Shown here: positions 26,901 through 33,844 of the stretch, piece after piece
How the letters are laid out: every line of letters starts with the position of its first letter
Position numbering within the stretch: position 1 is the stretch's first letter
Source of the DNA: Coprobacillus sp. CAG:826
GTDB taxonomy: Bacteria > Bacillota_I > Bacilli_A > RFN20 > CAG-826
Assembly (NCBI GenBank): GCA_000437235.1
Contig: FR897028.1
Span: 10,382 to 66,742 of the forward strand
DNA length: 56,361 nt
Direction: 5' to 3'
Program-made: the position numbers and the translations under genes
The notes under the pieces: generated by a model
The model's database searches: none
The model's input: the letters and a program-made list of their open reading frames with translations, nothing else
What the model was told of the DNA's origin: nothing

Positions 26901-26942
26901 TTTGCAGAAATCATAAACAGAAATGTTTTCAATAAGAAGTAA
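23934..26942 (+). CDS. large lipoprotein with C-terminal SGNH/GDSL hydrolase domain
   Basis: 1002 aa. A signal peptide ends in the lipobox LGAC (Cys20), followed by a Ser/Thr linker. Residues about 65-225 hold two copies of a module of about 75 aa (VTLTQSQYDALL and VTLSESEYASLL). Three jelly-roll-like segments follow (about 240-395, 420-605, 640-790), perhaps laminin-G-like carbohydrate-binding folds. The last 190 residues are an SGNH hydrolase: LIMGSSTMDYW with Ser832 as likely nucleophile, GIGGT, FLGGNN and the Asp/His block RPDGIHLNDDGY. Such enzymes deacylate glycans or lipids. It is surface-anchored and probably controlled by the divergent AraC protein; the substrate is unknown. Confidence 0.85.
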   Translation: MKKISFLMLSFALSMCLGACGGTTRVTTTANPTTSSSTTLDSTTSSNTTPSSSTTPSVSTSEINPLDGFTVTAVAGVEVKDSCVTLTQSQYDALLLSPEKNCEYKLSNGVQAVISVEGNQLIFDLTSPSGTTARYVITLTVLSNRTDINIKTIYNKQVVDGKVTLSESEYASLLNLEDYTSVCDYQSSDGSTVQISFDKPTHKFSFNVLSQDGTKTNEVKVEVNVALPFGTHSLTGVGDKKYVTYDYENLFYSLNGSAAVTDEKGKNLKGSYAFSAQIYPQSLTQGNEVVLSAVYADNYQIRFALRGVDESHYLIFSDYKDRSNFLNYIEHVSSTEYNQEKGVNMGLVVVDGSVAMMLNGEVIYRRALPELNYTEMFLSTYECTAHMKNLQIESDEAKVKSMYQNALIDYKDKLTGVSLINTSQNISEFVENVDGKIYVEGKDSDQRVMGALYQNGVPVGGYEYAISGHLKINDTKTTGGKASKVELQIAKNVQNFVKFHIFRYPTNNSIYAYPTENGKAASQVICENNTLPKGTEYQADYIFVYSGKELKMYFKDESYLTNYKLVYSQEANWGYTMFTLAMRQYCNVTFDNFKTYYGDDFDALVNSLEDSTTPAEEVKFSAEKDTFRDNGCFTNGNTGTYYKTESAYDKAFIFKDNKAVSGEYWLASGRMQFGEYAAWTQGELSAYVDATHAIRYVFEYTGSYYQVFHEIKNGNDNWTGYTLIVRPQVKNDATMNFTLVNYGGKISLLINGYVYHTVEFEFLKNATATIGGKGGTLVLKNITINTNKVDIENFTSNMEEYTYVSPYDSRMNSLAKQYESAEKGGVLIMGSSTMDYWKDWQTDIGGRLGYNVGIGGTIVEDWLYAYDKLVKPFDPSIIIIFLGGNNINNMGHTGAYTRSLMEQLLNKMHEDFPNAEIYYIYSMAVPSCYKGGKFNYEYGQFIDEMKELVANTQWLNGIDTFDDLTRDGEAKKELYRPDGIHLNDDGYDVFAEIINRNVFNKK

Positions 26943-26971
26943 AATTGAAAACGAAATTCTAGATTAAAAAT

Positions 26972-27012
26972 AAAAGTTGGTGATCATTAGAATAGTGATG
27001 GCCAACTTTTTT
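26972..27012 (+). terminator. terminator of the SGNH lipoprotein gene
   Basis: AAAAGTTGG (26972-26980) pairs with CCAACTTTT (27002-27010) with an inner ATCATT/AGTGAT stem, ending in six T. Confidence 0.88.
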
Positions 27013-27183
27013 AGTTAATGACAATATTGCGATATTTAGGTTATTTCTATTATTGAAGATGAACGATTTAAAATGAACAGTATCTCACCAAATATGTTAT
27101 GTTATGAATAATTAAATCTTTGTAGAATAAAAAATTATTGAAAGAGTTGACTTTAATTTAGCTAGACATGAGGAGAAATTCAT

Positions 27184-27761
27184 ATGAAAAAAATCTTATT
27201 TATTGCATTATCTTTAACTTTTGCTATTTTGTTATCTTCATGCTCAAAATCTCTTTACCATCAAGGATAATTCTTTCCGAATGACTATTTAAAAAAGCAT
27301 CTGATTGAAGATGTCCCCATCCTGAAGGGAATCTTTTATTTGTTGATCAAAATGCATTTGCTTCTCCTAAAGTTTATGTTGATTCTAGTGTGAGCGCTAA
27401 AGAATATAGTAAACAAGTTTTAGATTATTTAAAAATTTAAAACTATAAATTTATCTATACAGTAGATAGAATATATGTTTATGTAGGATTAACTCCAAAG
27501 AAAGAAGCCACATATTTAGTAAAAGAATTTACTCATTTAGATGAATGCTATTTTCGCGATAGTTATTTCTTTATTTGTGGGAATAACGAAGAAACCTATA
27601 CAAATGAAAAAGGAACAGTATTTTTAAAAGATGAGCATATCATTAGAATCAAAAAAGAATCGGGAAGATTAGAAAAAGAAGAATATTCTATTGATTTCAA
27701 TTATGATTATCAAATCATCATCAATGATGACCCATGTAACGTGACTTATATTGGAAACTAA
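27184..27761 (+). pseudogene. decayed lipoprotein gene (two stops and a frameshift)
   Basis: A GAGGAG site and an ATG start a lipoprotein signal MKKILFIALSLTFAILLSSC, but TAA at 27268-27270 ends it after 28 codons. The same frame continues FFPNDYLKKHLIEDVP, then the reading shifts near 27315 to PEGNLLFVDQNAFASPKVYV. A second stop, TAA at 27438-27440, interrupts before NYKFIYTVDRIYVYVGL. The frame then stays open to YQIIINDDPCNVTYIGN and the stop at 27759-27761. The intact product would be a lipoprotein of about 190 aa with no family I recognise. Three lesions make sequencing error unlikely as the sole cause. Confidence 0.8.
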
Positions 27762-27835
27762 AATATTATTAATTGTATTTTTTAATAATCGTATAGATGT
27801 TTTTAATGACGCTAATTTACATATCAATATTAAAA

Positions 27836-27869
27836 CTGGTCTGATAGAGTGCGCTCTACCGGGCTTTTT
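27836..27869 (+). terminator. probable terminator after the lipoprotein pseudogene
   Basis: CTGGT (27836-27840) pairs with ACCGG (27858-27862), with an inner AGAG-TGCG-CTCT hairpin (27846-27857), followed by GC and five T. Confidence 0.6.
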
Positions 27870-28033
27870 ATTAGTTTTCCGCAATGTCGAATTTCTTCAA
27901 TGACATAACTTGTTTATGAACTAATTCATAATCAAGTTATTGTGTGTAAAAAAGAAAGCGTGTTGAAAATAGAGAGATTCATAGATGATGGAATTTAAAA
28001 AGCTAGAATGATAAAGTATATAGGAAAAGATAA

Positions 28034-28270
28034 ATGTTTTGGATTGTATATATTTATAGATGTCTTTCCATTAAATATAAACTTTCAAGTAAATCAATCT
28101 ATAGACTTTTTAATGCAAGTGAAATAATCAAATATTATAATATATGTCATACCTATGATATTGTTGACGCTGCTGAAAGAATGATGGAAAGTATATCCTA
28201 TGATAATTCATCTATTGAAAAGAAAGCATATGACGCTATGAAACGATTAATGTATGGGAAAAATGGATAG
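28034..28270 (+). CDS. small hypothetical protein
   Basis: A 78-aa open frame preceded by AGGAAAAG a few bases before the ATG. The sequence is Tyr/Ile/Lys-rich, with one amphipathic helical stretch (SIYRLFNASEIIKYYNI) and a C-terminal Lys/Met-rich part. It has a distant look of the small DUF3791 proteins found in toxin-antitoxin neighbourhoods, but the family's LHT box is not clear. It lies in a decayed region and could be a remnant. Confidence 0.35.
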   Translation: MFWIVYIYRCLSIKYKLSSKSIYRLFNASEIIKYYNICHTYDIVDAAERMMESISYDNSSIEKKAYDAMKRLMYGKNG

Positions 28271-28478
28271 ACTGAAAAATTTTATTATATTATTGGTAAA
28301 CTAAGTAGATTTGATTAATAGCATTATAGAATAAAATAAAAGTGTTAGAAAATAATAAGATTTTAGGCAAAAACTAACTATAATGATAAGTCACAGGTGG
28401 ATACCATTAATAAATGGTTTATAGCTTAAAAACTATATCAAATATTTTTATAATTGTTTTCACATTAATTAAATTAAA
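28271..28478. other. AT-rich spacer before the toxin-antitoxin operon
   Basis: About 200 bases without a gene, continuing into the operator region at 28479. A small ACCATT/AATGGT hairpin lies at 28403-28418. Confidence 0.5.
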
Positions 28479-28573
28479 AATGAGAAAAAAATTCACATTA
28501 TTGTTTTTTAATGAGAAAAAAATTCACAAATCTCTTGAAAGCTAATGAGAAAAGCCTCATAATAATTATGAGG
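28479..28573 (+). promoter_or_regulatory. iterated operator and promoter of the MntA-like/HepT-like pair
   Basis: A 19-bp element AATGAGAAAAAAATTCACA occurs exactly at 28479-28497 and again at 28510-28528, and its first 10 bases recur at 28544-28553. The spacings are 31 and 34 bases, near three helical turns. The third copy lies in the spacer of a good promoter, TTGAAA (28535-28540), 17 bases, CATAAT (28558-28563). The -10 sits in the inverted repeat CCTCATAA (28555-28562) / TTATGAGG (28566-28573), which also contains the GAGG ribosome site. This fits autorepression by the HTH domain of the first gene. Confidence 0.75.
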
Positions 28574-28582
28574 TGATTGAAA

Positions 28583-29053
28583 ATGAGCTTGAAAGACATT
28601 CGGTTACAAAGCAATTTAACGCAAGAAGAAGCTGCACAACTTTTAGGTGTGACTAGAAGAACATATGTAAATTATGAAGCAGGTAAAATCGATGAATCAT
28701 CTTTGAAATATAGGTATATCGTAGAAACATTAAAAAATGCGAATCTCCTCGATGAGAACCATGGGATATTATCCATAGACCAAATTAAAAAAATATGTAG
28801 TGAAATATTTAAAAATTATTCGGTAGACTTTTGCTATTTATTTGGATCATATGCTAAAGGTAAAGCAACAGAAATTAGCGATATTGATTTGTTAGTTGCA
28901 ATGCCAGTAGATGGAATGAAATACTTTGAACTCATAGAAATACTAAGAGAACAATTGAAAAAGAAAATTGACTTATTGGATGTAACACAATTAGATAACA
29001 ATCCTACGCTTGTAAAAGAAATATTAAAGGATGGGATAAAGATTTATGGATAA
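28583..29053 (+). CDS. HTH-fused MntA-like nucleotidyltransferase (antitoxin)
   Basis: 156 aa in two parts. Residues 1-60 form a Cro/C1-type helix-turn-helix (QSNLTQEEAAQLLGVTRRTY). Residues 65-156 form a minimal nucleotidyltransferase with GSYAKGKATEISDIDLLV, containing the GS motif at 88-89 and the catalytic pair Asp100/Asp102; a further Asp at 130 or 133 could complete the triad. In type VII systems, MntA AMPylates its HepT partner and neutralises it. The fused HTH probably lets the antitoxin repress its own promoter. The ATG at 28583 has GAGG 9 bases upstream. It overlaps the next gene by 8 bases. Confidence 0.88.
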   Translation: MSLKDIRLQSNLTQEEAAQLLGVTRRTYVNYEAGKIDESSLKYRYIVETLKNANLLDENHGILSIDQIKKICSEIFKNYSVDFCYLFGSYAKGKATEISDIDLLVAMPVDGMKYFELIEILREQLKKKIDLLDVTQLDNNPTLVKEILKDGIKIYG

Positions 29054-29396
29054 CGTAAAAAATGATGAGTATTATATTGAAAAAATTTTATCTGATTTGG
29101 AGTTTATAATTGAACACACCAAAGGAAAAACAAAAGACGAAATAGAAAATAATATTCTACTAGTAGACTCAATTATGTTCCGTATTATTCAAATTGCAGA
29201 AAATAACAGTTGCCTTTCTAACGAATTTAAAATGAAATATTGTGAAATTCCTTGGATGGCAATTAAAGGAATGCGAAATAGAATAGTCCATGATTATGGA
29301 GTCGTAAATATGGAAATTGTTTATGATACGGTAACGAGATGGATTCCGCAAATGTATGAGAAGTTGACAAATATTTTAATACCACAGAATAACTAA
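29046..29396 (+). CDS. HepT-like RNase toxin (DUF86/HEPN family)
   Basis: A 116-aa, mostly alpha-helical HEPN protein. The signature R-x4-H-x-Y is present as Arg77, His82 and Tyr84 in MRNRIVHDYG. The Arg and His form the RNase site of HepT, and the Tyr is the residue AMPylated by MntA in studied systems. The 8-base overlap with the nucleotidyltransferase gene supports a two-gene toxin-antitoxin unit. No separate promoter is seen. Confidence 0.88.
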   Translation: MDNVKNDEYYIEKILSDLEFIIEHTKGKTKDEIENNILLVDSIMFRIIQIAENNSCLSNEFKMKYCEIPWMAIKGMRNRIVHDYGVVNMEIVYDTVTRWIPQMYEKLTNILIPQNN

Positions 29397-29505
29397 TTTT
29401 AATTAGTTCTATTTGAATCTCAAAAGTAATTGAAATATGAATTAGATGATTTTTATGATTGAGTGTATAGTCGCTTGTGTATTGTTTACGCTAATGCTAT
29501 AAATA

Positions 29506-29939
29506 ATGTGTGCAAAAAAGAGAGAAATTTTTACTAACGATTATCCACCCGTGGTTATAGAACCTTTACGTAGTTTAGGTATTGTACAAGAAACGGCACC
29601 TACAAAAAAGAGTGATATGATTCGTAAGTTAATTGCAATGATGATTTATGCCATTTTATTTGCTCTCGTTCTATATTTTATTAATGACATTACAAAAATC
29701 TTAAACGCTATGATTACAGCATATCTTTTATGGTTAGTGGTCGATTGGTACGATTTCTTAGTCATTAACATTTTGCTAGCGCCTTTTGATAAATTTTATA
29801 AAATGGCTAAAGTAAGCCTTTTGAAAAATCAGTGGTTTGGTTTCATTTTAAAGGCAGTGTAAAAGGAATGATAATTGGTATTGTGTTTGCACCTGTCGTT
29901 GGTCTTATTGTCATGTTGATGAGCGAATTAATTGGCTAA
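29506..29939 (+). pseudogene. frameshifted small membrane protein
   Basis: The first frame reads 118 codons from 29506, with two hydrophobic helices (about 44-64 and 66-92), ending WFGFILKAV-stop at 29862. Moving to another frame at 29853 gives GSVKGMIIGIVFAPVVGLIV followed by MLMSELIG and a stop at 29937-29939, a natural third membrane helix. This implies a single frameshift in a protein of about 145 aa. There is no good ribosome site at 29506, so the N-terminus may also be lost. No family is recognised. Confidence 0.55.
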
Positions 29940-30335
29940 TTGACGTTTTATTTCACATTTTTAACAAAAATAAAAATAGATGATTAAAATATAAAAAGAC
30001 AAAAGAATATGCCTCTGTAGGGCTTTGATAAGAGAAATTATTACAAGAAAAAAGAGTTTGGTACAAATCTATCAAGCTTTTTTTCTTACCAAAATGAAGT
30101 TAATAGTTGACTTTCATAAATGTTTAGGTGTATCAATATGTAGGAGATAATGATTTTTTCTAAAAGAGTATAGAAAATATACTGAAATTTGTTAGTTAAA
30201 ATGAAAGAAAAATTTTGTGAAAAAAACGTGAATTCTCAGCACTTTCTTGTTAATAACGAGATGAAAAAATTTATAGAATGCTCAAACTTATCGATTTAAA
30301 GTATGCAATAAGTGAGTTCTCGGAGGTTTATCAAT
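29940..30335. other. intergenic region before the MATE gene
   Basis: About 400 AT-rich bases with no gene. Near 30048-30086 an imperfect A-rich/T-rich stem (AAGAGTTTG with CAAGCTTTTTTT) could terminate upstream transcripts. No consensus promoter with correct spacing was found for the MATE gene. Confidence 0.45.
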
Positions 30336-31712
30336 ATGGAAGATCAAAATCTTAATACGGAAAACACCCAAGGTAAGATTCAAATAACGGAAGGTTCTTT
30401 ATGGAAAAATATTTTTCTTTTTAGTTTTCCGCTGATGTTATCTCAATTATTGCAAGTACTTTTTAATATGGCAGATGTGGCCGTTGTTGGTAAATTTTCA
30501 AGTGCAAAAGCTTTAGGAGCAGTTGGTTCAACTACAACCCTTGTCACACTTTTTACAGGCTTCCTAATTGGAATGGGAAGCGCGGTCAATGTTCGTGTGG
30601 CCCATCACTTGGGGGCAAAGGATAAAGAGAGTACCATAGCATCTATTCGTACATCATTTGTCATATGTTTAATTATTAGTTGTATTATTGCATTACTATG
30701 TCTTTTATCGGCAAAGTTTATCCTTGAACTACTTGAAACAAAAGATGATTTAATTGATGGTGCAGTGCTTTATTTCCGCATTTATGCTTTAGGTATGCCA
30801 GCACTAGGAATTTTTAATTTTGGTAATGGTGTGCTAAGTGCAAACGGAGATACCAAACGCCCATTAATCTATCTTTTGATTGCAGGTATTTTGAATGTGA
30901 TTTTAAATTTATTTTTTGTTATTGTCTGTAAAATGGCTGAGGATGGTGTCGCTCTTTCTAGTATTCTTTCACAATACGTTTCTGTAGCACTTATTCTTAT
31001 TTATATGGGACGAAAAGATAGTGAATGTTCTTTCCGCTTTCGCGATTTAAAAAAGGGATTGGATAAAGAAGAAGGAAAACGTATTTTAGGACTGGGTATT
31101 CCTGCGGGACTTCAAAATGCTATCTTTGCTATAGCGAATTTATTTATACAGAATGCCGTTAATTCTTTTGATTCTGTTATGGTTGAAGGAAATTCCGCTG
31201 CCGCGAATGCAGACACAATCATTTATAATGTCATGTCAGCGTTCTATACGGCTTGTTCAACATTCATGGGGCAAAATCGCGGTGCTGGAAAACAAAAACG
31301 CGTATTAAAGAGTTATTATATTGGTCTTGCTTATTCTTTTATTATTGGGGCAATATTTGGTAGTGCGTTGTTCCTTTTTGGTAGAGAATTTTTGTCCATG
31401 TTTGCTAATGAGGAAGAGGTTATTGAAGCAGGATTACAACGGACACGAATTATGAGCTTTTCCTATGCTTTTAGCGCTTTTATGGATTGTACGATTGCGG
31501 CATCTCGTGGTATTGGAAAAAGTTTTGCCCCAACGGTCATAGTGATTATGGGTTCTTGTGTATTCCGAGTAGCGTGGATTTATACCATATTTGCGCATTT
31601 CCATACAATTCCTTCATTGTATTTACTCTATATTTTTTCATGGGTAATCACAGCGATTGCGGAAATTATATATTTTATTATTAGTTATAAAAAGCTGGAC
31701 TCTGCTAAATAA
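30336..31712 (+). CDS. MATE-family efflux transporter
   Basis: A 458-aa polytopic protein of the multidrug and toxin extrusion family, driven by Na+ or H+. The N-terminal block is WKNIFLFSFPLMLSQLLQVL with FNMADVAVVGKF, followed by GSAVNVRVAHHLGAKD. The second half repeats the fold, with YTACSTFMGQNRGAGK. Twelve hydrophobic segments are evident. The ATG at 30336 has a clear CGGAGG site; an earlier in-frame GTG at 30312 lies upstream of that site and is unlikely. The substrate is unknown. Confidence 0.93.
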   Translation: MEDQNLNTENTQGKIQITEGSLWKNIFLFSFPLMLSQLLQVLFNMADVAVVGKFSSAKALGAVGSTTTLVTLFTGFLIGMGSAVNVRVAHHLGAKDKESTIASIRTSFVICLIISCIIALLCLLSAKFILELLETKDDLIDGAVLYFRIYALGMPALGIFNFGNGVLSANGDTKRPLIYLLIAGILNVILNLFFVIVCKMAEDGVALSSILSQYVSVALILIYMGRKDSECSFRFRDLKKGLDKEEGKRILGLGIPAGLQNAIFAIANLFIQNAVNSFDSVMVEGNSAAANADTIIYNVMSAFYTACSTFMGQNRGAGKQKRVLKSYYIGLAYSFIIGAIFGSALFLFGREFLSMFANEEEVIEAGLQRTRIMSFSYAFSAFMDCTIAASRGIGKSFAPTVIVIMGSCVFRVAWIYTIFAHFHTIPSLYLLYIFSWVITAIAEIIYFIISYKKLDSAK

Positions 31713-31743
31713 AAAAACATTGATTCCGATTCTATAACATAAA

Positions 31744-31752
31744 TGGTAAAAT
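31744..31752 (+). promoter_or_regulatory. extended -10 promoter element
   Basis: TGG-TAAAAT, nearly the same context as the lepB promoter element. It lies about 70 bases before the next gene; no -35 with good spacing. Confidence 0.4.
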
Positions 31753-31822
31753 ATATTTAAGTAGAAGATGAATAAAAATTTATGCATAAAAACCATTTAT
31801 TTTTAAGAGGGGGGACGACCAA

Positions 31823-32710
31823 ATGAAGAGATTCATCATTTCGTTATTTGCATTTATATTTACGTTTATATTCTTTATTACTTCCACCCCTACGGTAGCG
31901 CATGCGGATACAGGTCCGAAACCACAAACAACCATAGAAATTTATAATCTTGAAAAATCGGATTATATTGTCGCATATGGAACGAAAAAGAATAATGGAC
32001 CCCATCATTTCTTTATTCCTGGTGATAAAGATTATGGAAAAACTTATTATGGAAATGTAGATGATTTGACTCTTATATACAACAAGGTAACTTTACCAGA
32101 AGGGTGGAAATTAACGGATATTTCTTCTTTTTATGAAAATACAACTCGTTTGGTTATTGAAAGTGGTTATATGTGGCCTTCAGAATTTATTTTGATTATT
32201 TATAACAAAGTTTCGGATAATTATTATCTTTCAGAAGCAACACAAACCTATGCTTTTCATTCTTATTTTAAATATAATATGAAAAACTATCAGGATGATC
32301 CGATATCTCTAGAAAAAAAGATCGTATTAGAAAAATCGTATCAGTATGGAAAGGAAATCTTTGGGTTCTTGCTTCGACTTGTTGTGACTTTAGCTGTCGA
32401 AATGCTATTAGCGGTAGTAGTTAAGTTTAATAAAAAATCACTATGGATTATTGGAATTACTAACTTTGTTACCCAAGTCGGATTAAATCTTGCTTTGAAT
32501 CTTACTGCGTATTTTGGTGGAAAGTCACCTTGGCATGTATTGATTTATGCTTTAGTTGAGCTAATGATTGTAGTAGTGGAAGCAGCGATATTTAAAATAT
32601 TTTGTAGGCGTGGAAAAGATGAAACAAGAGAACTCATTATTATATATACGATAGTCGCAAACGCATTATCGTTTGTTCTTGGCATGATTCTTTGGCTCTT
32701 TATTTATTAA
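31823..32710 (+). CDS. exported membrane protein of the ADTGPKP type
   Basis: A 295-aa protein with a signal peptide (about 1-28) cleaved near AHA-DTGPKP, an extracellular beta-rich domain (about 30-165), then four hydrophobic helices (about 180-290). The sequence ADTGPKP directly behind the signal is a hallmark of a widespread, uncharacterised clostridial and bacilli membrane-protein family with the same layout. The ribosome site is GAGGGGGG. The gene is followed by its own terminator, so it appears to act alone. No function can be given. Confidence 0.75.
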   Translation: MKRFIISLFAFIFTFIFFITSTPTVAHADTGPKPQTTIEIYNLEKSDYIVAYGTKKNNGPHHFFIPGDKDYGKTYYGNVDDLTLIYNKVTLPEGWKLTDISSFYENTTRLVIESGYMWPSEFILIIYNKVSDNYYLSEATQTYAFHSYFKYNMKNYQDDPISLEKKIVLEKSYQYGKEIFGFLLRLVVTLAVEMLLAVVVKFNKKSLWIIGITNFVTQVGLNLALNLTAYFGGKSPWHVLIYALVELMIVVVEAAIFKIFCRRGKDETRELIIIYTIVANALSFVLGMILWLFIY

Positions 32711-32737
32711 GTAATTTCAAGCACTAAAATTAAAAAT

Positions 32738-32782
32738 AGGCTATTGAAAGACCTTTAAAATAGGTTGGACGATAGTCTTTTT
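32738..32782 (+). terminator. terminator after the ADTGPKP-type gene
   Basis: AGGCTAT (32738-32744) pairs with ATAGTCT (32772-32778) with an inner ACCT/AGGT stem, ending in five T. Confidence 0.7.
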
Positions 32783-32995
32783 CGTTTAAAAATTAATATT
32801 TAAAAATTATTAAGTGATTGTTATCGTAAGAAAATTAACTAATTTAAATTTTTTGACTTTATGACATATTTAAAAAATGATTAAATTTTTCTTCCAAAAA
32901 AAATAGTTTGTTATATAATGGATGGGAGTCAAAGTGGTAAAGAAAATCCTCAATATCACATAGACTTTATTTTAATCCATTAGGGGGGTTATAAA

Positions 32996-33652
32996 ATGAG
33001 AATAAAACAACAAAAACAAATTCAAAAATTTTTAATTCAAGAATTTGGAAAAGAAAATGGAATAAAATTATTTGAAAAGCAAGAGAATCTTCTACAAAAA
33101 CTAATTGAGAATACAAAAGATAAATCAAAGAATCAAATGAAGACAATGGTGCAAACTCTTTTGCCTCGAATTGCGTTATATAAGGTTTTTTTAAATGAAA
33201 ATACACTACAAGAAAAGGCATATGAATATATGCGAAAGTATATGATAGATTTTGTAGCGGCTAAAAAACATGCTTCAATGAAGAAAAGGGAAAAAGTACC
33301 AGGCTTTTATTCTATTTATAGTAAAATCTTTCTTAAATATATGCGTAAAACCGATCTTCAAGAGAGTGTCCAAACCAAAGGAAAAGATTATTATGATGTT
33401 ATCATCCATCGTTGCCTTTGGTATACAGCTTGTGTAGAAAATGAATGCCCAGAACTCTGTCGATTATTCTGTGATGTCGATGATATTAGTTATGGTGGAT
33501 TAAAAAAGATTGGCTTTTCAAGAACGAAGACTTTAGGTTATGGTGGAGATTGTTGTGATTTCCATTTCAAAAAGTTCAACAAGAGAGAAAAGCATAAAGA
33601 TAACTCTTGCGATACTTTTAGCGATAGTTTAGTTGAAGCATTAAGTGATTAA
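32996..33652 (+). CDS. L-2-amino-thiazoline-4-carboxylic acid hydrolase-like protein
   Basis: A 218-aa cytosolic protein. The C-terminal half matches the ATC-hydrolase family pattern: HRCLWYTACVENECPELCRL, then FCDVDDISYGG, then RTKTLGYGGDCCDFHFKK, rich in conserved Cys. The family is named for a Pseudomonas enzyme that opens the thiazoline ring on the way to cysteine, but most members, often in gut Firmicutes, have unknown roles. The ribosome site is AGGGGGG. A TATAAT at 32914-32919 may be its -10. It stands alone, with a terminator behind it. Confidence 0.8.
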   Translation: MRIKQQKQIQKFLIQEFGKENGIKLFEKQENLLQKLIENTKDKSKNQMKTMVQTLLPRIALYKVFLNENTLQEKAYEYMRKYMIDFVAAKKHASMKKREKVPGFYSIYSKIFLKYMRKTDLQESVQTKGKDYYDVIIHRCLWYTACVENECPELCRLFCDVDDISYGGLKKIGFSRTKTLGYGGDCCDFHFKKFNKREKHKDNSCDTFSDSLVEALSD

Positions 33653-33660
33653 AGAAAATG

Positions 33661-33689
33661 GCTTTAGTGAGAACACTAAGGCTTTTTTT
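33661..33689 (+). terminator. terminator after the ATC-hydrolase-like gene
   Basis: GCTTTAGTG (33661-33669) pairs with CACTAAGGC (33674-33682), followed by seven T. Confidence 0.9.
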
Positions 33690-33694
33690 ATGGC

Positions 33695-33735
33695 GATGAA
33701 GGTTTTTATGGTGATGATGAAGGTTTTTATGGTGA
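33695..33735 (+). repeat. two tandem 21-bp repeats
   Basis: A 20-base unit beginning GATGAAGGTTTT occurs at 33695-33714 and 33716-33735. It lies between a terminator and the next promoter and is not in a convincing gene. Confidence 0.8.
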
Positions 33736-33739
33736 CTTA

Positions 33740-33768
33740 TTGACTTTTTTCATAAATTTCAATATACT
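33740..33768 (+). promoter_or_regulatory. promoter of the 870-aa lipoprotein gene
   Basis: TTGACT (33740-33745) and TATACT (33763-33768) with a 17-base spacer. The leader then holds a GTCTA/TAGAC hairpin (33795-33810) followed by CCTCTTTTT, which might weakly attenuate. Confidence 0.7.
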
Positions 33769-33844
33769 TTCATTTATATTAAGGGGGAAAAATAGTCTAA
33801 TAATGTAGACCCTCTTTTTATCATTAAAAAGAAAGGATGATAAT

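Noticed and set aside
27840..27865. tRNA-like sequence on the minus strand (GGTAGAGCGCACTC)
   Set aside because: Only a D-arm-like stretch is present, with no acceptor, anticodon or T arm. It is better explained as a terminator stem.
28034..28270. DUF3791 antitoxin-like protein
   Set aside because: The helix pattern is only vaguely similar and the typical LHT motif is not convincing, so it was kept as hypothetical.
22120..33700. Integrated element bounded by a duplicated tRNA-Pro 3' end
   Set aside because: I found no second copy of the tRNA 3' sequence and no integrase or phage gene in the accessory region.
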